A stretch of DNA of 24,854 bases. Source: CAYMUB01 sp964393545 (GTDB taxonomy: Bacteria > Patescibacteriota > Microgenomatia > Daviesbacterales > UBA10151). The notes below the pieces were generated by a model. The model ran no database searches. It saw nothing but the letters and a program-made list of their open reading frames with translations, and was not told the DNA's origin. The position numbers were made by a program, and so were the translations under genes. Where the stretch lies: contig CAYMUB010000016.1 in assembly GCA_964393545.1 (NCBI GenBank), positions 1 through 24,854 of the forward strand. Direction: 5' to 3'. Shown piece after piece: positions 1 through 6,644 of this stretch (its first letter is position 1; each line of letters begins with the position of its first letter).

Positions 1-150
1 CAAGGAAATTTAGACTTAACTACATGGTTAATTAAATACAACTCATACCGACCGCATGAAGCTCTTGATTATGATACTCCACTGGAGTATGCTCAGAAAA
101 ACTTCTTTAGTAATGTGTTACCTATGTGGTCAGCCCACACAGTAGTTTGA
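1..150 (+). CDS. IS transposase / integrase catalytic core, C-terminal fragment
   Basis: An open frame from base 1 ends at TGA (148-150) and encodes 49 residues. It carries the hallmark C-terminal motif of DDE (rve-type) transposases of the IS3/IS481 kind: WLIKYNSYRPHEALDYDTP, where YN-x-x-RPH-x-AL and the following TPLEY are the recognisable part. This segment normally contains or follows the catalytic Glu of the DDE triad. The start and the rest of the gene lie outside the window, so whether the element is intact cannot be judged. It ends inside the -35 box of the rplJ promoter, so an IS copy sits directly against a ribosomal protein operon. Family assignment below rve level is not possible from this fragment. 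Confidence 0.85.
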   Translation, partial: QGNLDLTTWLIKYNSYRPHEALDYDTPLEYAQKNFFSNVLPMWSAHTVV

Positions 151-174
151 CTTTTTAGATCGCTGTGTTAAAAT
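147..174 (+). promoter_or_regulatory. Sigma-70-type promoter for rplJ-rplL
   Basis: TTGACT (147-152), a 16-bp spacer and TAAAAT (169-174). The -35 box overlaps the transposase stop codon. The expected transcription start is near 181, giving a leader of about 100 nt. Confidence 0.6.
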
Positions 175-195
175 AATCAGGCTTAAGATAGTGAG

Positions 196-220
196 CCCTT
201 CGACTACGCTCAGAGCGGGT
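196..220 (+). repeat. Dispersed CCTTCGACTACGCTCAG-type repeat in L10 leader
   Basis: CCCTTCGACTACGCTCAGAG followed by CGGG. It resembles a short repeat often seen scattered in Patescibacteria genomes. A related copy with core CCTTCACTCCGTTCAGGA lies at 15761-15778. Here it occupies a loop or stem of the rplJ leader. Confidence 0.5.
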
Positions 221-250
221 CGCATCGTAAGTCTCACCGAGGCGTTTGTT

Positions 251-280
251 AAAAACTCCTCGCTTTAGTGGAGTTTTTTT
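251..280 (+). terminator. Intrinsic terminator / attenuator at the rplJ start codon
   Basis: AACTCC (254-259) pairs with GGAGTT (270-275) around a 10-nt loop. It is preceded by an A-run and followed by a T-run ending at 280, immediately before the rplJ ATG at 281. It can act as an attenuator and leaves no Shine-Dalgarno sequence for rplJ. Confidence 0.65.
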
Positions 281-796
281 ATGCCAAAAACAAGAATACA
301 GAAAGAGGAAACAGTAGTCAAATTACAAGAAAAGCTTGCCAGGAGCAAAGCTTTAGTTTTTACTGATTATAAAGGTTTAACCATGAAGCAGCTTTCTGAA
401 CTTAGAAATAAACTAAGAGAGCAAAATGCCGAATTTAATATCACTAAAAATACTCTACTTGAGCGCGCTCTTCCAGAATCCTCTAGAACTCCTTTTAAAG
501 GCCCTGTTGCTACTCTTTTTGCCTATGATGATGAAATATCTCCTATCAAAACCCTGGTTAAAGCTCTCAAAGATTTTGGTAAAGGCGTAGTAAAATCAGG
601 TTTTTTAGGAACTGAGGCCTTAGATGAGGCAAAAATAAGACAACTCTCTGCTCTTCCCACCAAAGATGAATTAAGAGGACAAACTGTGGGAGTATTAATT
701 GCGCCCTTACAAGGAATATTATCTGTTTTACAAGGGAACTTAAGAAATCTAGTCTATGCACTTTCAGAAATCCAAAAATCGAAGGGAGGTGTTTAA
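281..796 (+). CDS. rplJ: 50S ribosomal protein L10
   Basis: The 171-residue product has the normal L10 length. L10 forms the base of the ribosomal stalk: its N-terminal domain binds 23S rRNA with L11, and its C-terminal helix carries L7/L12 dimers. Recognisable parts are the N-terminal TDYKGLTMKQLSELRNKLRE helix region (residues 28-47), FNITKNTLLERAL (52-64) and the GPVATLFAYDD strand (about 74-84). The gene is followed 5 nt later by rplL, the usual rplJ-rplL pair. rplK-rplA are not upstream; an IS fragment is there instead. ATG 281 follows directly on the T-run of the attenuator, so initiation must not depend on a Shine-Dalgarno sequence. Confidence 0.95.
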   Translation: MPKTRIQKEETVVKLQEKLARSKALVFTDYKGLTMKQLSELRNKLREQNAEFNITKNTLLERALPESSRTPFKGPVATLFAYDDEISPIKTLVKALKDFGKGVVKSGFLGTEALDEAKIRQLSALPTKDELRGQTVGVLIAPLQGILSVLQGNLRNLVYALSEIQKSKGGV

Positions 797-801
797 AAAT
801 T

Positions 802-1218
802 ATGGCAGATGATCAAAAACCAACTCTCAAACCAGTTTCTGAGAATCTAGGAAAGATTATTGCACAAATAGAAACTCTCACTGTGCTGGAATTGGCAGAT
901 TTAGTACATGCTCTAGAGGATAAATTTGGTGTGTCAGCTTCAGCCCCGGTAGCAGTTGGGACAGCACCAGTTGGTGCATCCCCAGCTGAACCAGTAGAAG
1001 AAAAAACTACCTTTAATGTTATTTTATCTTCAGCAGGAGCAAATAAAATTGCAGTTATTAAAGCTGTAAGAGGACTGGTTCCAACTTTAGGACTTAAAGA
1101 AGCTAAAGATTTAGTAGAAGCAGCTCCAAAACCAGTACTGGAAGGTGTTAACAAGGCAACCTCTGAGGAGGCAAAAACCAAATTAACAGCAGCAGGCGCA
1201 ACAGTGGAATTACAATAG
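802..1218 (+). CDS. rplL: 50S ribosomal protein L7/L12
   Basis: The 138-residue product is L7/L12, the multicopy stalk protein that recruits translational GTPases. The order is typical: an N-terminal dimerisation and L10-binding helix pair (about 14-45, ELADLVHALEDKFGV), an Ala/Pro/Val hinge (about 46-68), and a C-terminal factor-binding domain (about 69-138) with the conserved KIAVIKAVR and LGLKEAKDLVEAAPKPV motifs. A strong GGAGGTG Shine-Dalgarno sequence at 785-791, inside the end of rplJ, supports ATG 802, in contrast to rplJ itself. The first residues before the dimerisation helix are slightly longer than in E. coli. Confidence 0.96.
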   Translation: MADDQKPTLKPVSENLGKIIAQIETLTVLELADLVHALEDKFGVSASAPVAVGTAPVGASPAEPVEEKTTFNVILSSAGANKIAVIKAVRGLVPTLGLKEAKDLVEAAPKPVLEGVNKATSEEAKTKLTAAGATVELQ

Positions 1219-1230
1219 AGCTAGGAAGGT

Positions 1231-1300
1231 GGAACTAGGAACTAGGAGCTAGGTTAGGTGGAACTAGGAAATTTTCCTAATTTCTAGGTCTTAGTTCCTG
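1231..1300 (+). repeat. Heptad repeat element, GGAACTA units with inverted arm
   Basis: GGAACTA at 1231 and 1238, GGAGCTA at 1245 and GGAACTA at 1260 are spaced by 7 bp or close to it. After a central GGAAATTTTCC the complementary strand pattern (CTAG, TAGTTCC) follows to about 1297, giving an imperfect hairpin. The right arm supplies the stop codon and last residues of the minus-strand gene at 1284-1595. Confidence 0.75.
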
Positions 1301-1595
1301 TCTCGTTTTTAGTATCTATCATTAAATTCTTCATAAACTTAGAGAGTTCTAATAGCGTATTCAATTCTTGTAACGAGCCTCTACTGATTATCAGAAATTG
1401 TCGAAACTCCTTTTTAGTTCCTCTTCCATGCCCTTCAGCGATATTAGCTGGAACTGAAACTGCTGCTCTTCTTATTTGGCTTGTTAAACCATGTATTTCT
1501 TCTCTAGGAAATAAAACTGTTAGTTGATAAACTATTTTTACTAAGCTCATCCCATCTTGCCATATGTTAAGTTTCTCATAATTTGAGCTATCCAT
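1284..1595 (-). CDS. Four-helix bundle protein (23S rRNA intervening-sequence protein family)
   Basis: The 103-residue product matches the family known as four helix bundle protein or 23S rRNA-intervening sequence protein. Key motifs are NYEKLNIWQDGMSLVKIVYQ at residues 5-24, FPREEIHGLTSQIRRAAVSV (about 29-48), PANIAEGHGRGTKKEFRQFL (about 49-68) and a last helix with ELNTLLELS. In some bacteria the family is encoded in rRNA insertions; free-standing copies, as here, are frequent in CPR genomes. Its molecular role is not established. The C-terminal ETGTKT and the stop lie inside a heptad repeat (1260-1300), so the native C-terminus was probably altered by the repeat. It is convergent with rplL. 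Confidence 0.85.
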   Translation of the reverse strand: MDSSNYEKLNIWQDGMSLVKIVYQLTVLFPREEIHGLTSQIRRAAVSVPANIAEGHGRGTKKEFRQFLIISRGSLQELNTLLELSKFMKNLMIDTKNETGTKT

Positions 1596-1633
1596 ATTTA
1601 TTTAAGTATACATAATTCCCTATAAGTTTTTCT

Positions 1634-1664
1634 CCTAGTTCCTAGATCCTAGATCCTAGATCCC
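1634..1664 (+). repeat. Heptad repeat, CCTAGAT units
   Basis: CCTAGTT (1634) followed by three exact CCTAGAT units at 1641, 1648 and 1655, then CCC. It lies just upstream of the promoter of the small HTH gene. Confidence 0.8.
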
Positions 1665-1674
1665 TTTCGACCTA

Positions 1675-1704
1675 TTGACACTATCTGTTTTGTTATGATA
1701 TACA
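1675..1704 (+). promoter_or_regulatory. Promoter of the small HTH gene
   Basis: TTGACA (1675-1680), an 18-bp spacer and TATACA (1699-1704). The overlapping TATGAT at 1694 is a less well-spaced alternative. The predicted start near 1711 is only a few bases before ATG 1715, so the mRNA would be nearly leaderless. Confidence 0.6.
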
Positions 1705-1714
1705 AAGAGATAGA

Positions 1715-1930
1715 ATGGCAGATAAGTTATCACTTGAAAACCTCCCGGACCTTTTAACAGTTAGAGAAGTTGCTGAAGTACTTAGGGTATCTCCCTTAAC
1801 CATCAAAAGATGGGGTAAAAGAGGCAAGCTACCTGCTATCAGAATTAATTCCAGAGGAGACCGTAGATATAAAAAAGAAGCAGTCCTCTGGTTATTAGGC
1901 ATTACTCAGAAAACATCAGCACTTACCTAA
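1715..1930 (+). CDS. Small MerR/excisionase-type helix-turn-helix DNA-binding protein
   Basis: The 71-residue protein consists almost wholly of one HTH_17/MerR-like domain. LLTVREVAEVLRVSPLTIKR (residues 13-32) is the helix-turn-helix, followed by WGKRGKLPAIRI and GDRRYKKEAVLWLL, the wing and last helix. Proteins of this size and type include excisionases, plasmid and phage regulators, and small transcription factors. The target is unknown. The same domain arrangement occurs at the N-terminus of the surface protein starting at 23277 (VKIGQAAKILGVSIDTLRRW), so the two are probably distant paralogues. There is no good Shine-Dalgarno sequence, only AGAG close to the start, and the predicted transcript starts about 4 nt before the ATG. 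Confidence 0.8.
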   Translation: MADKLSLENLPDLLTVREVAEVLRVSPLTIKRWGKRGKLPAIRINSRGDRRYKKEAVLWLLGITQKTSALT

Positions 1931-1971
1931 TGTTTTTGCTAATTGGACTAGAATATGTTGTCCTAGAGCCC

Positions 1972-2000
1972 CATCCATAGGATGATCAGCCTTTGGCTGA
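1972..2000 (+). repeat. Double-palindrome repeat, copy 1
   Basis: Two adjacent perfect palindromes separated by one A: CATCC-ATA-GGATG (1972-1984) and TCAGCC-TTT-GGCTGA (1986-2000). It lies between the HTH gene and the convergent cupin gene. The arrangement matches a second copy at 3804-3832 with changed but still paired stems. Confidence 0.8.
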
Positions 2001-2005
2001 AAAAA

Positions 2006-2512
2006 TTACTCAGCAGCAATTTGGGGATGTATTTTGTAGTTTGGGTTTTGTTCAAAACTAATTTCCCCTTTTTTCTCAACTATATAGTAGGCAAAACCTT
2101 GCTTTTTCAAGACAGGCTTTGAATCAATATATTTTTCGTCTAGAAAGCTATTTCTAAGTACTACTAGAAAGTTTATACCAGTATTAACAATATCCATTCC
2201 CCAACCAGCAGGAACTAGAACTTGTCTACCTGGATTTAAGCTCACCACCTTAAACTCTTTCGCCTCTCCCATTTCATCATTTCTTTGTATGACAAATACC
2301 CCTTGCCCATATAAACACTGATAGGTTTGCATACTAAGAAAGTTGCTAAAATAACCCAAAGTTTTATTAAACTCTATTCCGTTTCTTCCAGGAGAAACCA
2401 CAAATATTAACTGTTCCTCATCTTTAATAAAGTAGTAAGGAGTTTTCATCCCTGCTTTAGCACCCTTCATTAAAACCGATTTTAAATCTTTGTCTGTGTG
2501 TGGAATTATCAT
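2006..2512 (-). CDS. Cupin-fold protein, related to cupin glucose-6-phosphate isomerase
   Basis: The 168-residue protein shows the pattern of the cupin-type (archaeal) phosphoglucose isomerase family: a central YGQGVFVIQRND strand, NPGRQVLVPAGWGMDIVNTG (about residues 93-112), and a late KKQGFAYYIVE followed by NPNYKI, resembling the GF...NPxY ending of that family. In active members, metal ligands come from an HxH...E motif and a later His in PPxWAH. Here the corresponding places read TYQCLYGQG and PAGWGMDI, so the usual histidines appear absent. It may therefore be an inactive, sugar-binding or otherwise divergent cupin. It lies 19 nt downstream of the WecG-type gene on the same strand, so a link to surface sugar metabolism is possible but inferred. 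Confidence 0.55.
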   Translation of the reverse strand: MIIPHTDKDLKSVLMKGAKAGMKTPYYFIKDEEQLIFVVSPGRNGIEFNKTLGYFSNFLSMQTYQCLYGQGVFVIQRNDEMGEAKEFKVVSLNPGRQVLVPAGWGMDIVNTGINFLVVLRNSFLDEKYIDSKPVLKKQGFAYYIVEKKGEISFEQNPNYKIHPQIAAE

Positions 2513-2531
2513 ACTATTTTAGATTAACACA

Positions 2532-3233
2532 TCAATTCCCCTTAGCCAATAACCAGACAAATTTTAATAATCTAAGTTGCCTTTTAATCCTCCTGGGTTG
2601 AATCATCAATCTAAACAGCCATTCAAACCCTAAATCCCTCACCCACCCAGGAGCTCTGGGAATATTACCAGTAATATAATCAAACGACCCCCCAACTCCC
2701 ATTGCCACCTTAATTGGTAATTTATCCAAGTTTTTAGCAATCCATTTTTCCTGTTTAGGCTGGCCAAATGCCACGAATAAAACATCTGTTTGAGGAAAGT
2801 GGCTATTTTTGTTAAGTTGCACTCCCTGTTCATCAACTATTCCACCAGAATCAGCAAAAGTTACTTTAAGTTTTGGGTATTTTTTCCTTAAGCACTCTGC
2901 TGTTTTTTTTGCTACCTCATCTTTACCTCCTAAAAATCCTGCTGTAAAGCCCCAATTAGGAAGCACCTTAACTAACTCTTCCATCACATCAATCCCAGGA
3001 GTATTACAAACTATATCACCTGATAATTTTAAACCATTGCCATCTGGGATAGCTAAATCTGAGTTGTTTATAATACTTTTTAGTTCTTCGTCCCTTTGAG
3101 CAAGCACTATCAGCTCAGGATTTGGGGTTGTGATATAGTATTTTTCTTTTTTTGAGAGCCAGTTCTTAACTATTTGTACAGTTTGAGTAATAGTAACATC
3201 ATCAATTTTTACTCCTAAAATTTCTTTTTTCAT
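2532..3233 (-). CDS. WecG/TagA/CpsF family glycosyltransferase (GT26)
   Basis: The 233-residue product fits GT26 enzymes, which transfer ManNAc or ManNAcA from the UDP-sugar to a lipid-linked GlcNAc acceptor during synthesis of teichoic acid-like or capsular polymers. Motifs are TPNPELIVLAQRDEEL (about 40-55), SDLAIPDGNGL (about 58-68, with the family's PDG and Asp), the FVAFGQPKQEKWIA block (about 154-167), GVGGSFDYITGNIPRAPGWV and a basic C-terminus (PRRIKRQLRLL) that binds the membrane. Its ATG overlaps the stop of the GT4 gene by 4 nt, so the two are translationally coupled. The sugar specificity cannot be read from the sequence. Confidence 0.9.
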   Translation of the reverse strand: MKKEILGVKIDDVTITQTVQIVKNWLSKKEKYYITTPNPELIVLAQRDEELKSIINNSDLAIPDGNGLKLSGDIVCNTPGIDVMEELVKVLPNWGFTAGFLGGKDEVAKKTAECLRKKYPKLKVTFADSGGIVDEQGVQLNKNSHFPQTDVLFVAFGQPKQEKWIAKNLDKLPIKVAMGVGGSFDYITGNIPRAPGWVRDLGFEWLFRLMIQPRRIKRQLRLLKFVWLLAKGN

Positions 3234-4351
3234 GAATCTTCCAATACTTTTAATGTTTCTTTAGCACATCTTTCCCAGGAGAAGTTCTTGACATTTTCCA
3301 ATCCTTTTTTGATCAATTGTTTTTTAATATCTGTTTGCTCTAATCTACCCATTCCCCTTACTATATCATCAACATCATAAGGATTCACCAAGATTGCAGC
3401 CTCACCGGCAATTTCTTTCATAGAGGAAATTTGAGAAGTGAGTACCGGGCATCCACAGGCTTGAGCTTCTATAATTGGCAGTCCAAATCCTTCAAATAAG
3501 GAAGGAAACAGCAGCGCTTTTGCTCCACTATAAAGGAATGGCAGTTCCTTTTCCGGAACATATCCCAAAAATTTCACTTTATCCTGTATGCCTAATTTTG
3601 TTGGTAAATCATATATCTCATCACTCATCCAACCCCGCTGACCTGCAATTGCTAATTTCAAATCTGTGTTATGAGCAAATTTCTTAAATGCTACTATTAT
3701 TCTTTCTAAATTTTTTCTTGGTTGAACTGTTCCTAAAAACAAAAAATATTTATCTTTTTCAATTCCAAAATATCTCAATCTATTAATTAATAGATCATTT
3801 TTTCGTCCAGAGGACGATCCGCCTTTGGCGGAAAACAAATTTTTATCAAATCCCTCATAAATAACTGTTATTTTTTCTTTTTTGATTCCTATTTTTTTTA
3901 CTAAATCATCTTTTGTTGCTTTTGACACGGCAATAATTTTAGTGGCTGTTTTTAGCTGATACTTTTGCATTAGCCTCAAATATAGCCTTTGTTTAAGTTG
4001 GTGCAAGGAAGGAAGATACTCAGATCCTAAATCATGCACTGTCACAATTGTTTTTAATCCGGGTTTTCTGATAAGCGGTATTGTATGCGAGGGAACAAAA
4101 AGTAAATCCAATTTTTCGGTAAAGGTTTTAAGGGCTAATCCCCCTTGAGTCCAAAGCCTAGACCAGTTAATTAATTTAAAGTTAAAGTTCTTTGGCCAAT
4201 CTGGTAAGGTCTCCTCTGGCGAATTCAAATAAACAATATACTTATTCTTTTTATCTATTTTGCCTAAGGCTTTAAGAAGTTGATAAGAATAGTTTTCTGT
4301 ACCTGTCCTTTTGGAAGTAAATGCTCTGGACCCATCAAAACCAATGATCAT
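3230..4351 (-). CDS. GT4-family glycosyltransferase (GT-B fold)
   Basis: The 373-residue product has the two Rossmann-like domains of GT4 enzymes. The N-terminal acceptor half includes FDGSRAF and VTVHDLGSEYLPSLH. A linker, KIIAVSKATKDDLVK, precedes the donor half with FLFLGTVQPRKNLERII, AIAGQRGW, VKFLGYVPEKELPFLYSGAK and the EX7E motif in FEGFGLPIIEAQACGCPVL. It probably adds a hexose to a lipid-linked or surface polysaccharide together with the adjacent GT26 enzyme. At about residues 174-182 a double-palindrome repeat is translated as AKGGSSSGR, an in-frame insertion in a loop between domains. It lies 7 nt downstream of mreB. Confidence 0.92.
   Translation of the reverse strand: MIIGFDGSRAFTSKRTGTENYSYQLLKALGKIDKKNKYIVYLNSPEETLPDWPKNFNFKLINWSRLWTQGGLALKTFTEKLDLLFVPSHTIPLIRKPGLKTIVTVHDLGSEYLPSLHQLKQRLYLRLMQKYQLKTATKIIAVSKATKDDLVKKIGIKKEKITVIYEGFDKNLFSAKGGSSSGRKNDLLINRLRYFGIEKDKYFLFLGTVQPRKNLERIIVAFKKFAHNTDLKLAIAGQRGWMSDEIYDLPTKLGIQDKVKFLGYVPEKELPFLYSGAKALLFPSLFEGFGLPIIEAQACGCPVLTSQISSMKEIAGEAAILVNPYDVDDIVRGMGRLEQTDIKKQLIKKGLENVKNFSWERCAKETLKVLEDS
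3804..3832 (+). repeat. Double-palindrome repeat, copy 2 (inside GT4 gene)
   Basis: CGTCC-AGA-GGACG (3804-3816), one A, then TCCGCC-TTT-GGCGGA (3818-3832). It has the same lengths and spacing as the copy at 1972-2000, and base changes in both stems are compensated. It is translated in frame on the minus strand as part of the glycosyltransferase. Confidence 0.85.
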
Positions 4352-4358
4352 TAATCTA

Positions 4359-5375
4359 TTATCTTTTAGATACTGACCTTTTGTATAGATCCAGATTTTC
4401 CAAAGCCATACCTGTTCCTAAGGCTACACAAAGCAATGGATTATCAGCCAAAGAAGCTGGAACTCCCAAACTTTCTGTTAAGAGTTTATCTAAATTCTTA
4501 AGCAAAGAGGTGCCCCCGCTCATCACAATTCCTTTATCAATAATGTCTGATGCCAGCTCCGGAGGAACTTGTTCTAAAACCCCTTTGACTGCGCCTACAA
4601 TCTTTTGCATTACTCCTGAGATAGCCTCAGTTACTTCTTCCGAATTAACTTCCACAGTTTTAGGTAAACCAGAAAAAGCATCTCTGCCTCTTACTTCAAT
4701 TTTTGCAATCTCACTTGGCTTTAACTGAATAGCTGAGCCAATCTTAATTTTTACTTCTTCAGCCATTCTATCTCCGATTATTAAATTATGTTTTTTGCGG
4801 ATATAACTTTGAATAGCCTCATCAATTTTATTCCCCCCCACTCTGACTGAAGAATGCACAACTACTCCCCCTAAACAAATAACAGCAGCCTCAGTTGTAC
4901 CGCCACCAATATCAACAATCATATTACCTGATGGATTAGCTATGGGGATTTTAGCTCCAATTGCTGCAGCCAATGGCTCATCAATTAAAAATGCTACCTT
5001 TGCTCCGGCAGATAATGTTGCATCTAGTATGGCTCTTCTTTCAACAGAAGTAACACCAGCTGGTGCGCAGACCATGACTTCAGGTTTAAAAATTCTGCTT
5101 GAACCGCAAACTTTATCTAAAAAATAGCGGATCATGGCCTCAGTTATGACATAATCGGCAATAACCCCGTCTCTCATTGGCCGGGAAGCAGTAATGTTTC
5201 CTGGAGTTCTGCCTAACATTTCTCTTGCTTCATTTCCAACTGCCAATACCCTGTTATCATCAGTAGTGATAGCTACTACAGTAGGTTCATTTAATACAAT
5301 CCCTTGTCCAGCCAGATAGACTAGAGAATTAGCAGTGCCTAAATCAATACCAACCCGTTTTGAAAAATTAAACAT
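4359..5375 (-). CDS. mreB: Rod shape-determining protein MreB
   Basis: The 338-residue product is a bacterial actin that polymerises under the membrane and positions wall synthesis. Starting at MFNFSKRVGIDLGTANSLVY it has phosphate-1 (GIDLGTANS), VMVCAPAGVTSVERRAI, the phosphate-2 segment MIVDIGGGTTEAAVI and the adenosine motif IVMSGGTSLLKNLDKLL. An upstream in-frame ATG at 5429 would add 18 residues of unrelated sequence. The shorter start is preferred because it gives the family N-terminus and has GGAAG (5384-5388) at suitable spacing. No mreC, mreD or rodA follows; glycosyltransferase genes do. MreB in the envelope cluster indicates an elongated cell or MreB-guided wall insertion. Confidence 0.95.
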   Translation of the reverse strand: MFNFSKRVGIDLGTANSLVYLAGQGIVLNEPTVVAITTDDNRVLAVGNEAREMLGRTPGNITASRPMRDGVIADYVITEAMIRYFLDKVCGSSRIFKPEVMVCAPAGVTSVERRAILDATLSAGAKVAFLIDEPLAAAIGAKIPIANPSGNMIVDIGGGTTEAAVICLGGVVVHSSVRVGGNKIDEAIQSYIRKKHNLIIGDRMAEEVKIKIGSAIQLKPSEIAKIEVRGRDAFSGLPKTVEVNSEEVTEAISGVMQKIVGAVKGVLEQVPPELASDIIDKGIVMSGGTSLLKNLDKLLTESLGVPASLADNPLLCVALGTGMALENLDLYKRSVSKR

Positions 5376-5393
5376 AGAATAGACTTCCGTCAA

Positions 5394-5422
5394 ACTATAA
5401 CTTAACTTTAAACATGTCACAA
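5394..5422 (-). promoter_or_regulatory. Promoter of mreB
   Basis: On the minus strand TTGTGA (5417-5422), a 17-bp spacer and TATAGT (5394-5399). The start would lie about 12 nt upstream of the preferred ATG (5375), which further argues against the longer start at 5429. Confidence 0.5.
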
Positions 5423-5445
5423 GATACACTAAATGGGTCAGAATA

Positions 5446-5514
5446 AGTCAAAAGTAAAAAGTCAAAAGTAAAAATTTTTTCCTTTTTACTTTGAATTTTT
5501 TACTTTAAGTTAAT
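5446..5514 (+). repeat. Heptad-phased inverted repeat A
   Basis: Left arm units AGTCAAA, AGTAAAA, AGTCAAA, AGTAAAA (5446-5473), a T-rich centre, then right arm units TTTTTAC, TTTGAAT, TTTTTAC. The arms are nearly complementary and can form a long AT hairpin. Its right end supplies the stop codon and last residues of the minus-strand PEGA gene. Confidence 0.85.
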
Positions 5515-6630
5515 TCCGTAGAGGTTTGGTTCAGAGGCTGTTGGAGTTGGGAATGAACTAATAATAACCAGTCTCGATGAATCAGGCCAGGGAAAAACAA
5601 AGTTATCAGCAAAAGAGCCTGCATAGATTACTGCTCTATTTGTTCCATCATATTCTATAAGAGAAATAGTCCCATTTTCTATTAAAATAATATGTCTTGA
5701 ATCAGGTAGCCAAAGATGCGCTCTGGCAGGAGGCAGAGGATACTCTTTCTTACTCTCCAAATCATAAACTTTAAAACCTGAAACTCCCTCTTTTACAGCT
5801 AGTTCTTTCTCATTAACCGAGTCCTTTCTTGCTATAAACTTAGTTTCATCTGGTGACCAATAAATTTTAGCAGAGTTTGAAGCTATTTTTCTTAGATCAA
5901 TCTCTTTTATTGCTAAGATACTGGCTTCATTTTTAGCCTTGGTATCTTCTTCCCATCCATTAAGAGTTCCAGATAGTATGGGGGTAACATCTCTTGGCTC
6001 ATTGTTTAAAGTATCACTTTCTAAAAGATAATTAGTTTTTTCAACCGTTGCTAAAATTTGTTTAGAATTAGGAGACCATTTAAGAGTAGCTTTAGAAAAA
6101 TCAATAATAGTGTTTGATGATATTTGATGTGGTTCTGACGATCTAATAAAAGCAATTGGTTGATTATTGGTCATAGTCCAAACCCAAACACCATTCTTTT
6201 TAGCAGATGAGAAAGATACAAGATAGGCAAGTTTTGACCCGTCAGGTGATAAAACAGGACTTGAAACTCCGGTGAATGTCAAAGGATAAATTGTAGGAAT
6301 TGCTGGAAAAAGAGTTACTTTAAGTTCATTTACTAACCCTTCTTTAACTTTGACGACCTTTTCCCAGGGTATAAAACCTTCTTTTACTATTTTTATAGTA
6401 TATTCTTTTGGAGATAGTGAAGAGATAGTGGCATTAGTAGCTGTTGTTAGGTGCCCGTCTATATAGACTGAGGCGGCATCTGGTTCTGATTTAATAGTCA
6501 CAATACCAGTACCTACAATCCTTTTCTCGCGGGTGGAGATTGTATAACCTTTGGCAAAAAAAATTGCTACCCCAGCAGAGAGTGCAATAACAATCAAAGT
6601 AGTTATGGTAATAATAAATCTTTTGGACAT
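5500..6630 (-). CDS. Membrane-anchored PEGA-domain protein with WD40/TolB-like propeller
   Basis: The 376-residue protein has an N-terminal membrane anchor (about residues 4-26, FIITITTLIVIALSAGVAIFF). A PEGA domain follows (about 40-110: IKSEPDAASVYIDG, LSPKEYTIKIVKEGFIPW). After it comes a series of propeller-like strands with SPVLSPDGSKLAYL, LKWSPNSKQILATV, IYWSPDETKFIARK and LWLPDSRHIILIE, as in TolB/WD40-like beta-propellers. PEGA domains are extracellular surface modules; the role here is unknown. ATG 6630 is chosen, although an in-frame GTG at 6645 overlaps the sortase stop by one base and would add 5 residues. The C-terminal INLK and stop come from heptad repeat A. It sits directly downstream of the sortase and may work with it at the surface. 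Confidence 0.8.
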   Translation of the reverse strand: MSKRFIITITTLIVIALSAGVAIFFAKGYTISTREKRIVGTGIVTIKSEPDAASVYIDGHLTTATNATISSLSPKEYTIKIVKEGFIPWEKVVKVKEGLVNELKVTLFPAIPTIYPLTFTGVSSPVLSPDGSKLAYLVSFSSAKKNGVWVWTMTNNQPIAFIRSSEPHQISSNTIIDFSKATLKWSPNSKQILATVEKTNYLLESDTLNNEPRDVTPILSGTLNGWEEDTKAKNEASILAIKEIDLRKIASNSAKIYWSPDETKFIARKDSVNEKELAVKEGVSGFKVYDLESKKEYPLPPARAHLWLPDSRHIILIENGTISLIEYDGTNRAVIYAGSFADNFVFPWPDSSRLVIISSFPTPTASEPNLYGINLK

Positions 6631-6644
6631 ATGATAAGTATACA

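Larger units (their letters stand above)
181..280 (+). ncRNA. Ribosomal protein L10 leader-like RNA
   Basis: This untranslated leader lies directly upstream of rplJ. It contains arms GTGAG (191-195) and CTCAC (232-236), followed by the CCGAGG stretch (237-242) that resembles the conserved 3' part of bacterial L10 leaders, and then a terminator-like hairpin. In that known family the L10(L12)4 complex binds the leader and represses its own operon. The interior differs from textbook examples because a CPR-type dispersed repeat seems to fill one stem. The assignment rests on position and short motifs and would need a covariance-model search. Confidence 0.45.
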
